From Veillonella atypica KON (GTDB lineage Bacteria; Bacillota; Negativicutes; Veillonellales; Veillonellaceae), in NCBI RefSeq assembly GCF_002959915.1, contig NZ_PPDE01000003.1, positions 236,567 through 300,566 on the forward strand: a stretch of DNA of 64,000 bases, given 5' to 3'. Below, one piece after another: positions 9,850-19,565 of this stretch. A model generated the notes under the pieces. The model made no database searches and was not told where the DNA came from. It worked only from the letters and a program-made list of their open reading frames with translations. Each line of letters opens with the position of its first letter. Positions within the stretch are counted from its first letter, which is position 1. The translations under genes were made by a program, and so were the position numbers.

Positions 9850-10634
9850 TGCGGAATATACGATTAATTGTGGCCTATGATGGTACTGATTTAGCGGGTT
9901 ATCAGAAACAACCTGCTGATAAGGGGATTACTGTTCAAGGGGCTTTGGAAAAGGCATTATCTATTATTTGTGCTGAACCAATCCAAATTTATGGTGCATC
10001 GCGTACCGATGCGGGTGTACATGCACGCTTTCAAGTCTGTGCATTTCAAACATCGGGATCCATACCGGTAGAGAATATTCCACGGGCGACGATTGCCCAT
10101 TTGCCAAAGGATATCGTTGTAACAGAGGCTATTGAGATACCATTAGATTGGAAACCTCGTCATAATATTTTTGGTAAGGAATATATTTACTCCATTTATA
10201 ATCGTGAAATTGCAGACCCTATGGGGCAGCGGTATCATTGGCATGTAAAGAAATCTCTAGATGTTGAAGCCATGCGTCAAGCAGGTAAAGCTCTTGAAGG
10301 AACGCATGATTTTTCTACATTGAAAGGGGCTAATACGACACCGGTGGATCCGGTAAAAACCATTTATGCCATCGGTATTAAAGAGAATGCAGGGCGTATC
10401 GATATTTCTGTTGTGGGTGATGGATTTTTATATCATATGGTTCGAAATATAGCAGGCTTATTAGTGGACATTGGGCTGGGCCGAAAATCAGTGGCCCAAA
10501 TTCCTGAATTATTGGTCGCAAAGGATCGTAAGCGAATTGGAAAAACAGCACCGGCTCAAGGCCTAGTATTAGAGGAAATTTTCTTTACTACTGATAGACT
10601 ACATGCGGTAATAGAACGTATTAAAGAAGAATAA
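9849..10634 (+). CDS. truA: tRNA pseudouridine(38-40) synthase
   Basis: Converts U38-U40 in tRNA anticodon arms to pseudouridine. The ATG at 9849 overlaps the ecfT stop (TAATG) and gives 261 residues; an in-frame upstream GTG would extend it into ecfT. The catalytic motif SRTDAGVHA places the nucleophile at D54. N-terminal RLIVAYDGTDLAGYQKQP is characteristic, as is GDGFLYHMVRNIAG in the C-terminal half. ecfA1-ecfA2-ecfT-truA is a common Firmicute order that often follows rplQ directly. Confidence 0.95.
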   Translation: MRNIRLIVAYDGTDLAGYQKQPADKGITVQGALEKALSIICAEPIQIYGASRTDAGVHARFQVCAFQTSGSIPVENIPRATIAHLPKDIVVTEAIEIPLDWKPRHNIFGKEYIYSIYNREIADPMGQRYHWHVKKSLDVEAMRQAGKALEGTHDFSTLKGANTTPVDPVKTIYAIGIKENAGRIDISVVGDGFLYHMVRNIAGLLVDIGLGRKSVAQIPELLVAKDRKRIGKTAPAQGLVLEEIFFTTDRLHAVIERIKEE

Positions 10635-10649
10635 TTATGAAATGTTACA

Positions 10650-10679
10650 TTGTAAAACGTCTACTATACATGTTACAAT
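10650..10679 (+). promoter_or_regulatory. Promoter of korAB, with repeated ATGTTACA
   Basis: TTGTAA (10650-10655), 18-base spacer and TACAAT (10674-10679) form a plausible sigma-A type promoter about 100 bases before the korA start. ATGTTACA occurs twice, at 10642-10649 and 10670-10677, flanking the -35 and overlapping the -10, which would suit a regulator binding site. Seen in sequence; regulation is inferred. Confidence 0.5.
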
Positions 10680-10775
10680 TGCACTATGAGACAGGTTTAT
10701 TACTTAGCTGTAATTAATATACATAGGGTAGACTCTTGTCAGCATTGTAATTATATCCTAAGGAGGGTGAATCTC

Positions 10776-12527
10776 TTGCAAAAACGTAAAGATTTTATCT
10801 GGAAAATGGGTGGACAACAAGGTGAAGGTATCGAGAGCTGTGGCGAAATCATGGCTACAATCCTTGCAAAAGAAGGATATTCTCTATATAGTCAACGTTT
10901 GTTTGCATCCCGTATCAAAGGTGGTCATACTACCTTCGCATTGCGCGTTGCATTAGAACAAGTTATGTCCATTGGTGAAGGCGTAGACTTCTTGTTAGCT
11001 CTTGACCAAGAAACTGTTGATATGCATGGCGTTGAAGTGCGTGATGGTGGTTATATCATCTGCGATAGTAAAGTAAAACCAGATTTTTCTAAATTTGAAG
11101 GTTCCAAAGTTAACTGCTTATCCTTGCCAATCTCTGAAACGGCAATGAAACAAGGTTCCTTGTTGATGCGTAATATCGTAGCACTTGGTATGTCCGTAGC
11201 GCTTCTTGGTTTCGACACTAAGATGTTTAAAGATGCAATCGCTGCAAAATTTGCGAAAAAATCCCAAGAAATCGTGGATAAAAACTTGGCAGCTTTTGAT
11301 GATGGTCATAGCCTTGTAATGGAAAAATTAGGTGATGTAGAAATCGATACATTACCAGCTCCTGGTAAGAAAGATCAAATGTTCTTATTAGGTAATGAAG
11401 CATGTGCTCTTGGTGCTATTGCAGCAGGTTCCCGTTTCATGGCATCCTATCCTATTACTCCAGCATCTGAAGTAATGGAATACATGATTAAAAACATGGA
11501 TAAATTAGGTGCTACTATCGTTCAAACAGAAGATGAAATTGCAGCTTGTATGACTGCTATGGGCGGTGTATATGCAGGTGTTCGTGGTTTCACTTGTACT
11601 TCTGGTCCTGGTCTATCCTTGATGGCAGAATCCTTGTCTATGGCATCCATGGCAGAACTTCCTATGGTTGTTATCGACGTACAACGTTCCGGCCCATCCA
11701 CAGGTATGGCTACAAAGGTAGAACAATCCGATATTGATGCGGCTTGCTACAACGCTCATGGCGATTATGCAGGTATCGTTATTTCTCCAACATCCATCGA
11801 AGAATGTTTCTACGAAATTCAAAAAGCTTTCAACTTGGCAGAAATGTATCAATGCCCAGTTATCTTTATGCCGGACTTACAACAAGGTTTGAATAAACAA
11901 TCCGTTCCTACATTCGACTTGAACCGTGTACCTATTAATCGCGGTAAAATGATGAAGGAAGCTGACCTTCCTGAATTGGAACAACCTAACTACTTCAAAC
12001 GCTTTGAATTGACAGAAGATGGTATTTCTCCTCGTACGATTCCTGGCATGAAAAATGGTCTATTCCTTTCTACAGGTCTAGAACATAATGAAGAAGGTAA
12101 ACCAGCAGAAGCGCCTACAATGCACGTAGCGCAAACTGATAAACGTTTCCGCAAATTGGAAACTGTAGCTGATAACTATGAACCATTCTTGAACAATGCA
12201 AAATACGATGAAGCTGATGTACTCGTTGTAGGTATGGCTTCTAGCCGTGGTGCTATCGAAGAAGCAGTTGCTGAATTCGATCAAGAAGGCGTTAAAGTTA
12301 ACCATTTACAACTTCGTTTGATTAAACCATTCCCTGCAAAACAATTGCAACCATTCATGGATGCAGCTAAAAAAGTTGTTATTGTAGAACATAATGCAAC
12401 AGGTCAATTGACTAACCTATTCAAAATCAACATGCATAAGAAATCCAAAATTTCTAGCTGCTTGAAATATGATGGTAATCCATTCACAAAATCATATGTG
12501 AAAAATGCAATTAAGGAGGTCCTATAA
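10776..12527 (+). CDS. korA: 2-oxoacid:ferredoxin oxidoreductase, fused gamma-alpha subunit
   Basis: Oxidises a 2-oxoacid (probably 2-oxoglutarate) to the acyl-CoA, reducing ferredoxin. The open frame begins at 10686, but AAGGAGGG at 10760-10767 points to TTG 10776, giving MQKRKDFIWKMGGQQGEGIES and 583 residues. The N-terminal gamma domain (about 1-185, GGQQGEGIESCGEIMA) is fused to the alpha domain (about 205-583), which has GNEACALGAIAAG, ASYPITPASEVMEYM and TEDEIAACMTAMG. The gamma-alpha fusion is known for this subclass. Substrate cannot be fixed from sequence alone. Confidence 0.88.
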   Translation: MQKRKDFIWKMGGQQGEGIESCGEIMATILAKEGYSLYSQRLFASRIKGGHTTFALRVALEQVMSIGEGVDFLLALDQETVDMHGVEVRDGGYIICDSKVKPDFSKFEGSKVNCLSLPISETAMKQGSLLMRNIVALGMSVALLGFDTKMFKDAIAAKFAKKSQEIVDKNLAAFDDGHSLVMEKLGDVEIDTLPAPGKKDQMFLLGNEACALGAIAAGSRFMASYPITPASEVMEYMIKNMDKLGATIVQTEDEIAACMTAMGGVYAGVRGFTCTSGPGLSLMAESLSMASMAELPMVVIDVQRSGPSTGMATKVEQSDIDAACYNAHGDYAGIVISPTSIEECFYEIQKAFNLAEMYQCPVIFMPDLQQGLNKQSVPTFDLNRVPINRGKMMKEADLPELEQPNYFKRFELTEDGISPRTIPGMKNGLFLSTGLEHNEEGKPAEAPTMHVAQTDKRFRKLETVADNYEPFLNNAKYDEADVLVVGMASSRGAIEEAVAEFDQEGVKVNHLQLRLIKPFPAKQLQPFMDAAKKVVIVEHNATGQLTNLFKINMHKKSKISSCLKYDGNPFTKSYVKNAIKEVL

Positions 12528-12528
12528 T

Positions 12529-13401
12529 ATGACAACAGCTAAAGATTACAGAAATGATATTCGCCCTAACTGGTGTCCTGGTTGTGGTCATTATGGGGTA
12601 CAAGCTGCCATTACTGATGCAGTAGTAGCAAAAAATATTCCACCTGAAAAATTGGCAGTTATCTCTGGTATCGGTTGTTCTAGCCGTATCGGTGGTTATT
12701 TCTATGCATATGGTGCACATACAACTCATGGTCGTGCGCTTCCATACGCTCAAGGCGTTAAACTTGCTAACCAAGACTTAGAAGTTATCGCTTGTTCCGG
12801 TGATGGTGATGCGTTCGCTATCGGTATGGGTCATACTATTCATGCTTTCAAACGTAATGTAAACATGACATATATCGTTATGGATAACCATGTTTACGGT
12901 TTGACTAAAGGTCAAGCATCCCCTCGTTCCGATATCGGTTTTGTTACAAAAACAACACCTCGTGGGGCCTTTGAATCACCATTGTCCGTTTGTGAAACTG
13001 CTATCGCTGCAGGTGCTACATTTGTTGCACAAGGTTATATGATTAACCGTGCTGAACTCGTTGATTTGATTCAACAAGCTATGGACCATGAAGGCTTCTC
13101 CTTCATCAACGTATTTAGCCCATGTGTTACATACAACAAACACAATAGCTATGACTGGTTCAAAGAACATTTGACTAGCTTGCCAGAAGGATATGATCCA
13201 ACAGACCGTGCGACTGCACTTAAAACATTAGGTGAAACACAAGGTTTGGTTACTGGTCTTATCTATCAAGATACGACTAAACCTTCCTTTGAAAAAGCTA
13301 TGGCCGCTGTTAATGGTGGTACACATCCACGTCCATTGACTGAAGATGTTGTTAAACCTGATCAAGCATTATTTGATAGCCTTTGCAATCAATTTAAGTA
13401 A
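12529..13401 (+). CDS. korB: 2-oxoacid:ferredoxin oxidoreductase, beta (TPP-binding) subunit
   Basis: Thiamine-pyrophosphate subunit paired with the upstream gamma-alpha protein. ATG 12529 follows GGAGG and gives 290 residues, beginning MTTAKDYRNDIRPNWCPGCGHYG; the CPGCG pair is part of the [4Fe-4S] site. The TPP motif is GDGDAFAIGMGHTIHAFKRN followed by MDNHVYGLTKGQASP. Only one base separates it from korA. A terminator follows. Confidence 0.9.
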   Translation: MTTAKDYRNDIRPNWCPGCGHYGVQAAITDAVVAKNIPPEKLAVISGIGCSSRIGGYFYAYGAHTTHGRALPYAQGVKLANQDLEVIACSGDGDAFAIGMGHTIHAFKRNVNMTYIVMDNHVYGLTKGQASPRSDIGFVTKTTPRGAFESPLSVCETAIAAGATFVAQGYMINRAELVDLIQQAMDHEGFSFINVFSPCVTYNKHNSYDWFKEHLTSLPEGYDPTDRATALKTLGETQGLVTGLIYQDTTKPSFEKAMAAVNGGTHPRPLTEDVVKPDQALFDSLCNQFK

Positions 13402-13436
13402 GTTTAACTTAACATATATCGTGTTCTGATATAGGT

Positions 13437-13474
13437 CCCCTCTTTACTGACTACTATGTAAAGAGGGGATTTTC
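13437..13474 (+). terminator. Intrinsic terminator after korAB
   Basis: CCCCTCTTTAC (13437-13447) pairs perfectly with GTAAAGAGGGG (13458-13468) across a 10-base loop, followed by ATTTTCATTTT. The T-tract is interrupted but the stem is strong. Confidence 0.85.
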
Positions 13475-13629
13475 ATTTTATTACTTTTCGGTTAGTGATA
13501 ATTACTTTACGGAGTTTTTCTTAACTGATATACTAATTTTAATTTAAGTTATTTATAATTAAACATAGGTATAGTACCTGCTAGACGTATTTTAACTATT
13601 ACAGCCATAAGATAGAGGGGTAGAGTAAC

Positions 13630-15462
13630 GTGTCGAATGAATATAATGAAGCATTACTAGAACCACTAAAGTATTACAGAGAAAGTCTTAAGGATACATT
13701 CCAAGGTATTACAGAAGATTATTTTCAAGATTTGGTAAATCAATCACAGGTTGATATTAATAAAAATAAAGACTTAATCGATAAGTATACGAATGTTTCG
13801 GAGAATCGAAATCAGTCTAACAGTACATATAAACGATTTGGTATTGTACGAATTATCGATTTCATTGTGGGCATAGGCGCACTTATTTATGGTGTGTATC
13901 AGTTTTCACAACCGCAAATGGATATTCTATCCATCGTTATATGTATCGCTATTATAGTCTTATGCATAGGGCTGTATGTATATTGGATTCGACCTAATCG
14001 TAAGAGCCTCGAAGAGAAACTGAATGATTTAGATGCAACGCTAAGTCAAATGCGTGAGGACGGCTATGAAATGATGGAGCCTCTAAATGAATTATTTCAT
14101 AGTGAAATGACCGCAGAACTTATAAAAAAGGCGATTCCCTTTATTCATCTAGATTCCAATTTTAATATGGAACGTTATGAACAGCTCGTTAAAGATTATG
14201 GCTTTTTAGAAAAAGATGATGTAAATCGCTCTACATTGGATATTACTTCCGGAGATATTTTAGGAAATCCTTTTGTGTTTATTAAGCGTATTATCCATTG
14301 GATTGATGATTATACATATGAAGGTACTCGTGAGGTCGTCTATACAGAAGAATATATAGATTCTGATGGCAATACAAAAACTAGAGATGTAAGTGAAACA
14401 CTTCGTGCCACTTTAAAACGACCTGGTCCATATTATGCGGATAGAATATCCTTGGTATATGGTAATCATGCAGCACCGAATTTAATATTCCATAGAAGAC
14501 CACCAGAAAAAGGTTTATTTAATTTTGGAGGTGCGAAGATTCAACTGGCAAAACGCATTGCAGGGCTTAGAAAGAAAAGTGAAGATGCCTTAGAAGATGG
14601 TGGAAACTTTCAGGCGTTGGCAAATGAAGAGTTCGATGCACAATTTAATGCATTAGACCGAAATAATGAGGTCGAGTTCCGCGTGTTATTCACCCCATTA
14701 GCACAAAGTAATTACAAAGATATTTTTGAGAATTCTCCCTATGGTGATGACTTTGTTTTCAATAAACAATGTAAAATCAATGAAATTTTAACTGATAACT
14801 CTATGGATTGGAATTTCGATACCGTACCATCACAATACTATGATTTCTCCTTTGAAAAGATTAAAGAGAAATTCATTAATTTTAACTGTAGCTATTTTGA
14901 GCATATGTATTTTTCATTTTTGCCAGTCTTAGCAATTCCTGTATATCAACAAATGGCTTCTACTGATTATATTTATAAGAAATCTTATGATTTTAAATAT
15001 AATGATTACATTACAGAAATGCTCGCGAATAAGATGAACCTTGGGTTATTTATTCCTCCTGATGCAACGCAGAGAAGTAATGTAAAAACATTGCTAAAAA
15101 CGAGTCACTATAAAAAAGAGGCAGATTCGGAAATTATCAAGGTAGATGCTTATTCGTATAGGACTATTGAGCATGTGGATGAGGTTCCTGTTACAGCAGG
15201 TAATGGTAGAACCTATTATGTACCAGTTAAGTGGAATGAATATGTGCCGGTTACAAAGCATGAACTTATTGAAGTAGCAGAAGTAGATACAGTTGACGAT
15301 GATTTCAAGCGTATTAAAGAATTGAATCATTACCAACGATCCGAAAATAACAAAAATGGTTCCTTTGCCTATGGACATTTTATGGTAGGGAAACTCTATA
15401 AAGATAATCAGTCTCTAGTAGACTTATTACATACGATTTTTGAACAAAATGGAGGTAAGTAA
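13630..15462 (+). CDS. Unknown 610-residue membrane protein paired with a LemA-like protein
   Basis: I do not recognise this family with certainty. It starts at GTG 13630 after a GAGGGG stretch. The first ~65 residues are hydrophilic and helix-forming (NQSQVDINKNKDLIDKY); two hydrophobic segments follow at about 75-92 and 98-118, then RPNRKSLEEKLNDL starts a long soluble, probably cytoplasmic, domain of nearly 500 residues rich in Phe, Tyr, Asp and Lys. No enzyme motif is visible. It ends one base before the downstream LemA-like gene, so the two are co-translated. LemA proteins are often paired with a larger membrane partner (for example DUF3137 or TPM-domain proteins); this could be a divergent one. 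Confidence 0.75.
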   Translation: MSNEYNEALLEPLKYYRESLKDTFQGITEDYFQDLVNQSQVDINKNKDLIDKYTNVSENRNQSNSTYKRFGIVRIIDFIVGIGALIYGVYQFSQPQMDILSIVICIAIIVLCIGLYVYWIRPNRKSLEEKLNDLDATLSQMREDGYEMMEPLNELFHSEMTAELIKKAIPFIHLDSNFNMERYEQLVKDYGFLEKDDVNRSTLDITSGDILGNPFVFIKRIIHWIDDYTYEGTREVVYTEEYIDSDGNTKTRDVSETLRATLKRPGPYYADRISLVYGNHAAPNLIFHRRPPEKGLFNFGGAKIQLAKRIAGLRKKSEDALEDGGNFQALANEEFDAQFNALDRNNEVEFRVLFTPLAQSNYKDIFENSPYGDDFVFNKQCKINEILTDNSMDWNFDTVPSQYYDFSFEKIKEKFINFNCSYFEHMYFSFLPVLAIPVYQQMASTDYIYKKSYDFKYNDYITEMLANKMNLGLFIPPDATQRSNVKTLLKTSHYKKEADSEIIKVDAYSYRTIEHVDEVPVTAGNGRTYYVPVKWNEYVPVTKHELIEVAEVDTVDDDFKRIKELNHYQRSENNKNGSFAYGHFMVGKLYKDNQSLVDLLHTIFEQNGGK

Positions 15463-15463
15463 A

Positions 15464-16183
15464 ATGGCTAATCAACTTGATGAAATGACCCCAGAGATTA
15501 TGGCAGAAGGCAGAGATGTACATGTTATTGCTAAGGTGATTCCCGTAGAAACCAGTGGTTTTGAAAAACTGATACCTACGATTTTAATGGCTATCGGTGT
15601 AATTGCTATCGTTTTAGGGATAGTGATTGACAAGTACCTCATATCTGCTATAGGTGTGGTTGTACTTGTTTATCCTTGGTGGCGATTAAAACAAATTAGT
15701 TCCGAATTTAATATGATGGAACAACGAATTCAAAATGCAGCATCTGAAATTGATAACTATATGGAACAACGGGTTGTTATTCTTTCTAATGCGGCTAAAC
15801 TTGTAGAAAAATCTATCGAAGTAGATAAAGACATTCTTGTGGATATTGCAAAGTATAGAAGTGGTAATTTTAGTGAAGAATCTAGAAGCGATGTAAATGC
15901 TCAGCTTAATAAAGCGACGAGAGCATTAAATGTAGCTATAGAAAATTATCCAGAATTGCAAAGCCAAGATACAATTCGCGATGCGATGCAACAAAATTCA
16001 TATTTGCAAAAAGAAATTACAGCTGCTAGAACGTTATATAATGATGCGGTAAATACGTGGAATCGAGAAATATTCGATTTCCCATTCAAAAAAATTGTAG
16101 CTGCTAAAGAAGGTAGAACCACAAGAATTCCATTCATAGCAGATCAAGAGACTAAAGAAAAAGCAAAAGGTGTTTTCTTTTAG
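15464..16183 (+). CDS. LemA family-like membrane protein
   Basis: 239 residues from ATG 15464, behind GGAGGT at 15451-15456; the open frame extends upstream into the previous gene. Two hydrophobic segments (about 36-54 and 58-73) precede a helical domain resembling LemA: NMMEQRIQNAASEIDNYMEQR, KATRALNVAIENYPELQSQ and the family-like block QKEITAARTLYNDAVNTWNREIFDFP, ending in FPFKKIVAAKEG. Classical LemA has one N-terminal TM, so this is a variant. Molecular role in this family is poorly known. Co-transcribed with the preceding 610-residue protein. Confidence 0.7.
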   Translation: MANQLDEMTPEIMAEGRDVHVIAKVIPVETSGFEKLIPTILMAIGVIAIVLGIVIDKYLISAIGVVVLVYPWWRLKQISSEFNMMEQRIQNAASEIDNYMEQRVVILSNAAKLVEKSIEVDKDILVDIAKYRSGNFSEESRSDVNAQLNKATRALNVAIENYPELQSQDTIRDAMQQNSYLQKEITAARTLYNDAVNTWNREIFDFPFKKIVAAKEGRTTRIPFIADQETKEKAKGVFF

Positions 16184-16219
16184 TTGATAAAGTTTGATGC
16201 GTAATATAAAGGGGATACT

Positions 16220-17566
16220 ATGAAAACATATGAAAAAGGCATTAGCTTGTCTATTTGGACCTTAAGCTGGCCTATATTTATCGAAGTATTCCTGCAAATG
16301 CTCGTCGGCAATATCGACCAACTGATGATGAGTCATTACTCGCCACAGGCGGTAGCCGCTGTAGCTAATGCGAATCAAATTTTAAATATTTTTATCATGC
16401 TCATCGTTGTTATGAGCACTGCCACGACGATTTTGATTGCCCAATACTTGGGTGCTCGAAATCAGTCAAAGTTATCAGAGGTTTGTACCGTTAGTTTAGT
16501 GCTAAACTTTGTATTCTCCTCTGTGGCGGCGGTGTTTTTCATCACTTGCCATGAATGGATTTTTACATGGCTTGGGATACCACCAGAAACGATGGGGGAT
16601 ACATCGTTATATACGACTATTGTAGCGGCAGGATTACCAATACAGGCCATGTACTATGCATTGGTTGCCGTATTTAGAGGCCATTCGTTGACGCGTATTA
16701 CCATGTATGTGGCACTCGTTATGAATATTATCCATGTAGGAACGAATTATATTCTAATTTTCGGTCATGGCCCGATACCGAGTCTTGGTGTACTCGGTGT
16801 ATCTATTTCTACGTGGCTTTCAAAGGTAATTGGCCTTCTTATCATCGTATATCTGTTCAAGACACTGTTGCAGTTGCAGGTTAGCACGTCTTATTTAAGA
16901 CCCTTTCCTTGGCATACGGTTAAATCCTTGCTCCATATTAGTGTGCCATCTGGCGGTGAAACATTGAGCTATCAATTATCGCAAACGACGATTATGAAGA
17001 TGGTCAATATTCTAGGGTTAACTGTGATTAATACGAAGGTTTATGTATATGTCATCGCCATGTTGTGTTATGTGTATACCATAGCCTTATCAAATGCATC
17101 GCAAGTTATGGTAGGATTCTTGATGGGCGCTAAACGGCAAGATGAAGTAACGAATCGCGTGTGGCATTCTATGTTTTTAGCCATCGCTATCAATGTAGGA
17201 TTGGCAACGTTCTTTTATATAACGAGTGATACGGTTCTATCTGTATTTACAACGGATCCTGAGATTTTATCCTTAGCCCATAATGTGCTCTTGGTTGAGA
17301 TTTTCCTTGAACTAGGGCGGGCGGTCAATATCGTTATGGTCGGTTGTTTACAGGCCGCAGGTGATATTCGTACCCCAATGCTAGTTGGTATCTTTGGCAT
17401 GTGGTTATGTGCTGTGCCATTATCGTACCTATTTGGTATTTATTGGGGCTGGGGCCTTGTAGGCATATGGATTGCTATGGCTGCTGATGAGATTTTACGA
17501 GGTGTATTGTTTATCTATCGCTGGTATAGCGGAAAATGGAAAGAAAAACGTCTTATTGAGGTGTAG
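16220..17566 (+). CDS. MATE family efflux transporter
   Basis: Polytopic cation-coupled drug/metabolite exporter of the inner membrane, 448 residues with about twelve hydrophobic segments. Diagnostic features are the N-terminal LSWPIFIEVFLQMLVGNIDQLMMSHYS, close to the MATE consensus, the AVAAVANANQI segment, and HISVPSGGETLSYQLSQ at the start of the second half. The ATG follows AAAGGGGAT. Substrate is unknown. It lies just downstream of the LemA-like gene and 60 bases before tyrA. Confidence 0.92.
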   Translation: MKTYEKGISLSIWTLSWPIFIEVFLQMLVGNIDQLMMSHYSPQAVAAVANANQILNIFIMLIVVMSTATTILIAQYLGARNQSKLSEVCTVSLVLNFVFSSVAAVFFITCHEWIFTWLGIPPETMGDTSLYTTIVAAGLPIQAMYYALVAVFRGHSLTRITMYVALVMNIIHVGTNYILIFGHGPIPSLGVLGVSISTWLSKVIGLLIIVYLFKTLLQLQVSTSYLRPFPWHTVKSLLHISVPSGGETLSYQLSQTTIMKMVNILGLTVINTKVYVYVIAMLCYVYTIALSNASQVMVGFLMGAKRQDEVTNRVWHSMFLAIAINVGLATFFYITSDTVLSVFTTDPEILSLAHNVLLVEIFLELGRAVNIVMVGCLQAAGDIRTPMLVGIFGMWLCAVPLSYLFGIYWGWGLVGIWIAMAADEILRGVLFIYRWYSGKWKEKRLIEV

Positions 17567-17628
17567 TGGTATAGTTTGTTTGCGTTTCTATATTGGAGAT
17601 ATAGGGACGCTTGTGAAAGTAGGTTTAT

Positions 17629-18516
17629 ATGAGTAAAACCGTAGGTATCATTGGGTTAGGTTTGTTGGGTGGTTCGTTGGCAAAGGCTTTGAAAGCCTAT
17701 ACAGATTATGATGTAGTAGGGTATGCACGCCGACAAGAGGTATGTGATGCAGCATTACAAGATGGGGTAGTATCCCAAGCTTGGACCGAGGTAGAGCCAC
17801 TCATTGAATATTCGGATATCGTAGTGTTTTCCTTGCCGCCAGATACTAATGCTCGACTTTTTACAGAGGTGGCTCATCTGTTTAAACCAGGTCAGGTGGT
17901 AACAGATGTATCCAGTGCAAAGGAAAATTTTGTACGTGCCGTGTATGAATCTATTCCAAAGGGAACCTTTTTCGTATCTGTTCATCCTATGGCGGGATCT
18001 GAAAAGGGCGGCTATGAAGTGTCTCATAAAAACCTATTTAAAGGCATGGGGTGGATTGTATTAGAGGATAAGGCGTCTGACGTATATAATGTAGAGGTGG
18101 CTAAAGAATTGGCTGATATGGGGCGTGCCGTTGGTTCCCGTATCGAATTTGTCGATGTATATGCTCATGATGCGTATTTAGCGATGGTTAGTCATATGCC
18201 GCATCTGATAGCCGCCATTTTAACACAAGTATCTGGTGGCGATGAGCTCGGCGAATTACGTATGCGTTTATCCGCGGGTGGATTCCGTGACTGTACGCGT
18301 GTAGCCGGCGGTTTGCCATCCATGTGGCGTGAAATCATTTATGGGAATCGTCATAATGTATTAGAAGGCTTGTCTAAAATGGAAGACGAAATTCGTCGGG
18401 TAAAAGAAATACTTTCACAAGAAGACGAAGGCCAAGCCTTAGAAGACTATTTAAATAGAAGCCGAGATGTTAGAAATAAATTACCGTACTTGACGGGACA
18501 AATTAAGAATAATTAA
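17629..18516 (+). CDS. tyrA: Prephenate dehydrogenase
   Basis: Converts prephenate to 4-hydroxyphenylpyruvate in tyrosine synthesis. The N-terminal Rossmann motif is GIIGLGLLGGSLAKALK (about 6-22). The conserved VHPMAGSEKGGYEVSHKNLF block (about 119-138) contains the active-site histidine region, and HDAYLAMVSHMPHLIA lies in the C-terminal helical domain. At 295 residues there is no C-terminal ACT regulatory domain. Eleven bases precede the CobT-like gene, so tyrosine synthesis and cobamide lower-ligand activation may share an operon; p-cresol and phenol derive from tyrosine, which makes this juxtaposition suggestive. Confidence 0.92.
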   Translation: MSKTVGIIGLGLLGGSLAKALKAYTDYDVVGYARRQEVCDAALQDGVVSQAWTEVEPLIEYSDIVVFSLPPDTNARLFTEVAHLFKPGQVVTDVSSAKENFVRAVYESIPKGTFFVSVHPMAGSEKGGYEVSHKNLFKGMGWIVLEDKASDVYNVEVAKELADMGRAVGSRIEFVDVYAHDAYLAMVSHMPHLIAAILTQVSGGDELGELRMRLSAGGFRDCTRVAGGLPSMWREIIYGNRHNVLEGLSKMEDEIRRVKEILSQEDEGQALEDYLNRSRDVRNKLPYLTGQIKNN

Positions 18517-18527
18517 GAGGAGTTGTT

Positions 18528-19565
18528 ATGGGGTTACTACAAGAAACCTGCGACGCGATTCACAGTCGTAGTAAAGAGATTGAACAACATATTATTAAGA
18601 ATTGGAATGATGCGTCAGATAGTAAGCAATATGGACGTCTCGTCAATATGGTGGCTCAATATGGGGCAGCTACAAATCAAAAGAATGTAACAATTCCAAA
18701 ACCTTGTATGATCATTGCCTCTGCCGATCATGGCGTTGCCGATATGGGGGTTAGTGCCTATCCAAAGGAAACTACTGTTGGCATGACGCAAAACTATTTA
18801 ATTCCAAAAGGGGCTGGCGCCAATTCCTTAGCCAATTATTGTAGTGCGCATATGGAAGTTATCGACATGGGCATTGATGCGGATATGAGCTGGGTCCCTG
18901 GACTGCGTTCTCATAAGTTGGGGATGGGCACAAAGAATTTTGTAGAAGAACCGGCTATGACGCGGGAACAAGCAATCGAAGGTATTGAGACGGGCATCAA
19001 ATTGGTTCAAGAAAAGATGGCTGACGGGTACAATGTGTTTCTTGTAGGTGAAATGGGGATTTCCAACACGACAGCTAGTGCACTTATGACGGCTAAGTTT
19101 GCCGGTCTTACTGCAGAAGAGGCCACTGGGCGAGGCACGAATATTTCCGATGAGCGCCTTAAATTAAAACAACGCATCGTTCATGATGTATTAGTTAAAT
19201 ATAAGGATATCCCAAAGGACGACGCCATTGGTATTTTGGCTGCCGTAGGGGGCTTTGAATTTACATGTATTGTAGGTGTTATTTTGGGGGCAGCTGCTCA
19301 TCATGGTATGGTCATCATCGATGGCTTTAATACATCTGCTTGCGCACTGGTGGCTAAAACATTGGTTCCAGCCTCCATGGATTACGTTATGGCCTCTCAT
19401 TTATCTGCAGAAAAAGCGGCTAAATCTTCATTGCAAAATCTTGGATTAGAAGCCTATGTGGACTTAGGTCTTTGCTTAGGAGAAGCCTCTGGTGGCTCCG
19501 TTCAAATGGGGATGCTTGACCTTGCAGTGCATATGTATAAGTCTGTCACAGGAGGTAAGGCATGA
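18528..19565 (+). CDS. arsA: CobT-like alpha-ribotide synthase, probable ArsA
   Basis: Phosphoribosyltransferase that activates the cobamide lower ligand using nicotinate mononucleotide. CobT hallmarks are SADHGVADMGVSAYPKE (about 65-81), GEMGISNTTASALMTA, TGRGTNISD and LCLGEASGG, where E319 corresponds to the catalytic base of Salmonella CobT (E317). The gene overlaps a second, divergent CobT paralogue by four bases. In Sporomusa ovata, and in Veillonella parvula by my recollection, such an adjacent pair (ArsA/ArsB) acts as a heterodimer attaching phenol or p-cresol. Assignment as ArsA rather than ordinary CobT rests on this context. Confidence 0.8.
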   Translation: MGLLQETCDAIHSRSKEIEQHIIKNWNDASDSKQYGRLVNMVAQYGAATNQKNVTIPKPCMIIASADHGVADMGVSAYPKETTVGMTQNYLIPKGAGANSLANYCSAHMEVIDMGIDADMSWVPGLRSHKLGMGTKNFVEEPAMTREQAIEGIETGIKLVQEKMADGYNVFLVGEMGISNTTASALMTAKFAGLTAEEATGRGTNISDERLKLKQRIVHDVLVKYKDIPKDDAIGILAAVGGFEFTCIVGVILGAAAHHGMVIIDGFNTSACALVAKTLVPASMDYVMASHLSAEKAAKSSLQNLGLEAYVDLGLCLGEASGGSVQMGMLDLAVHMYKSVTGGKA

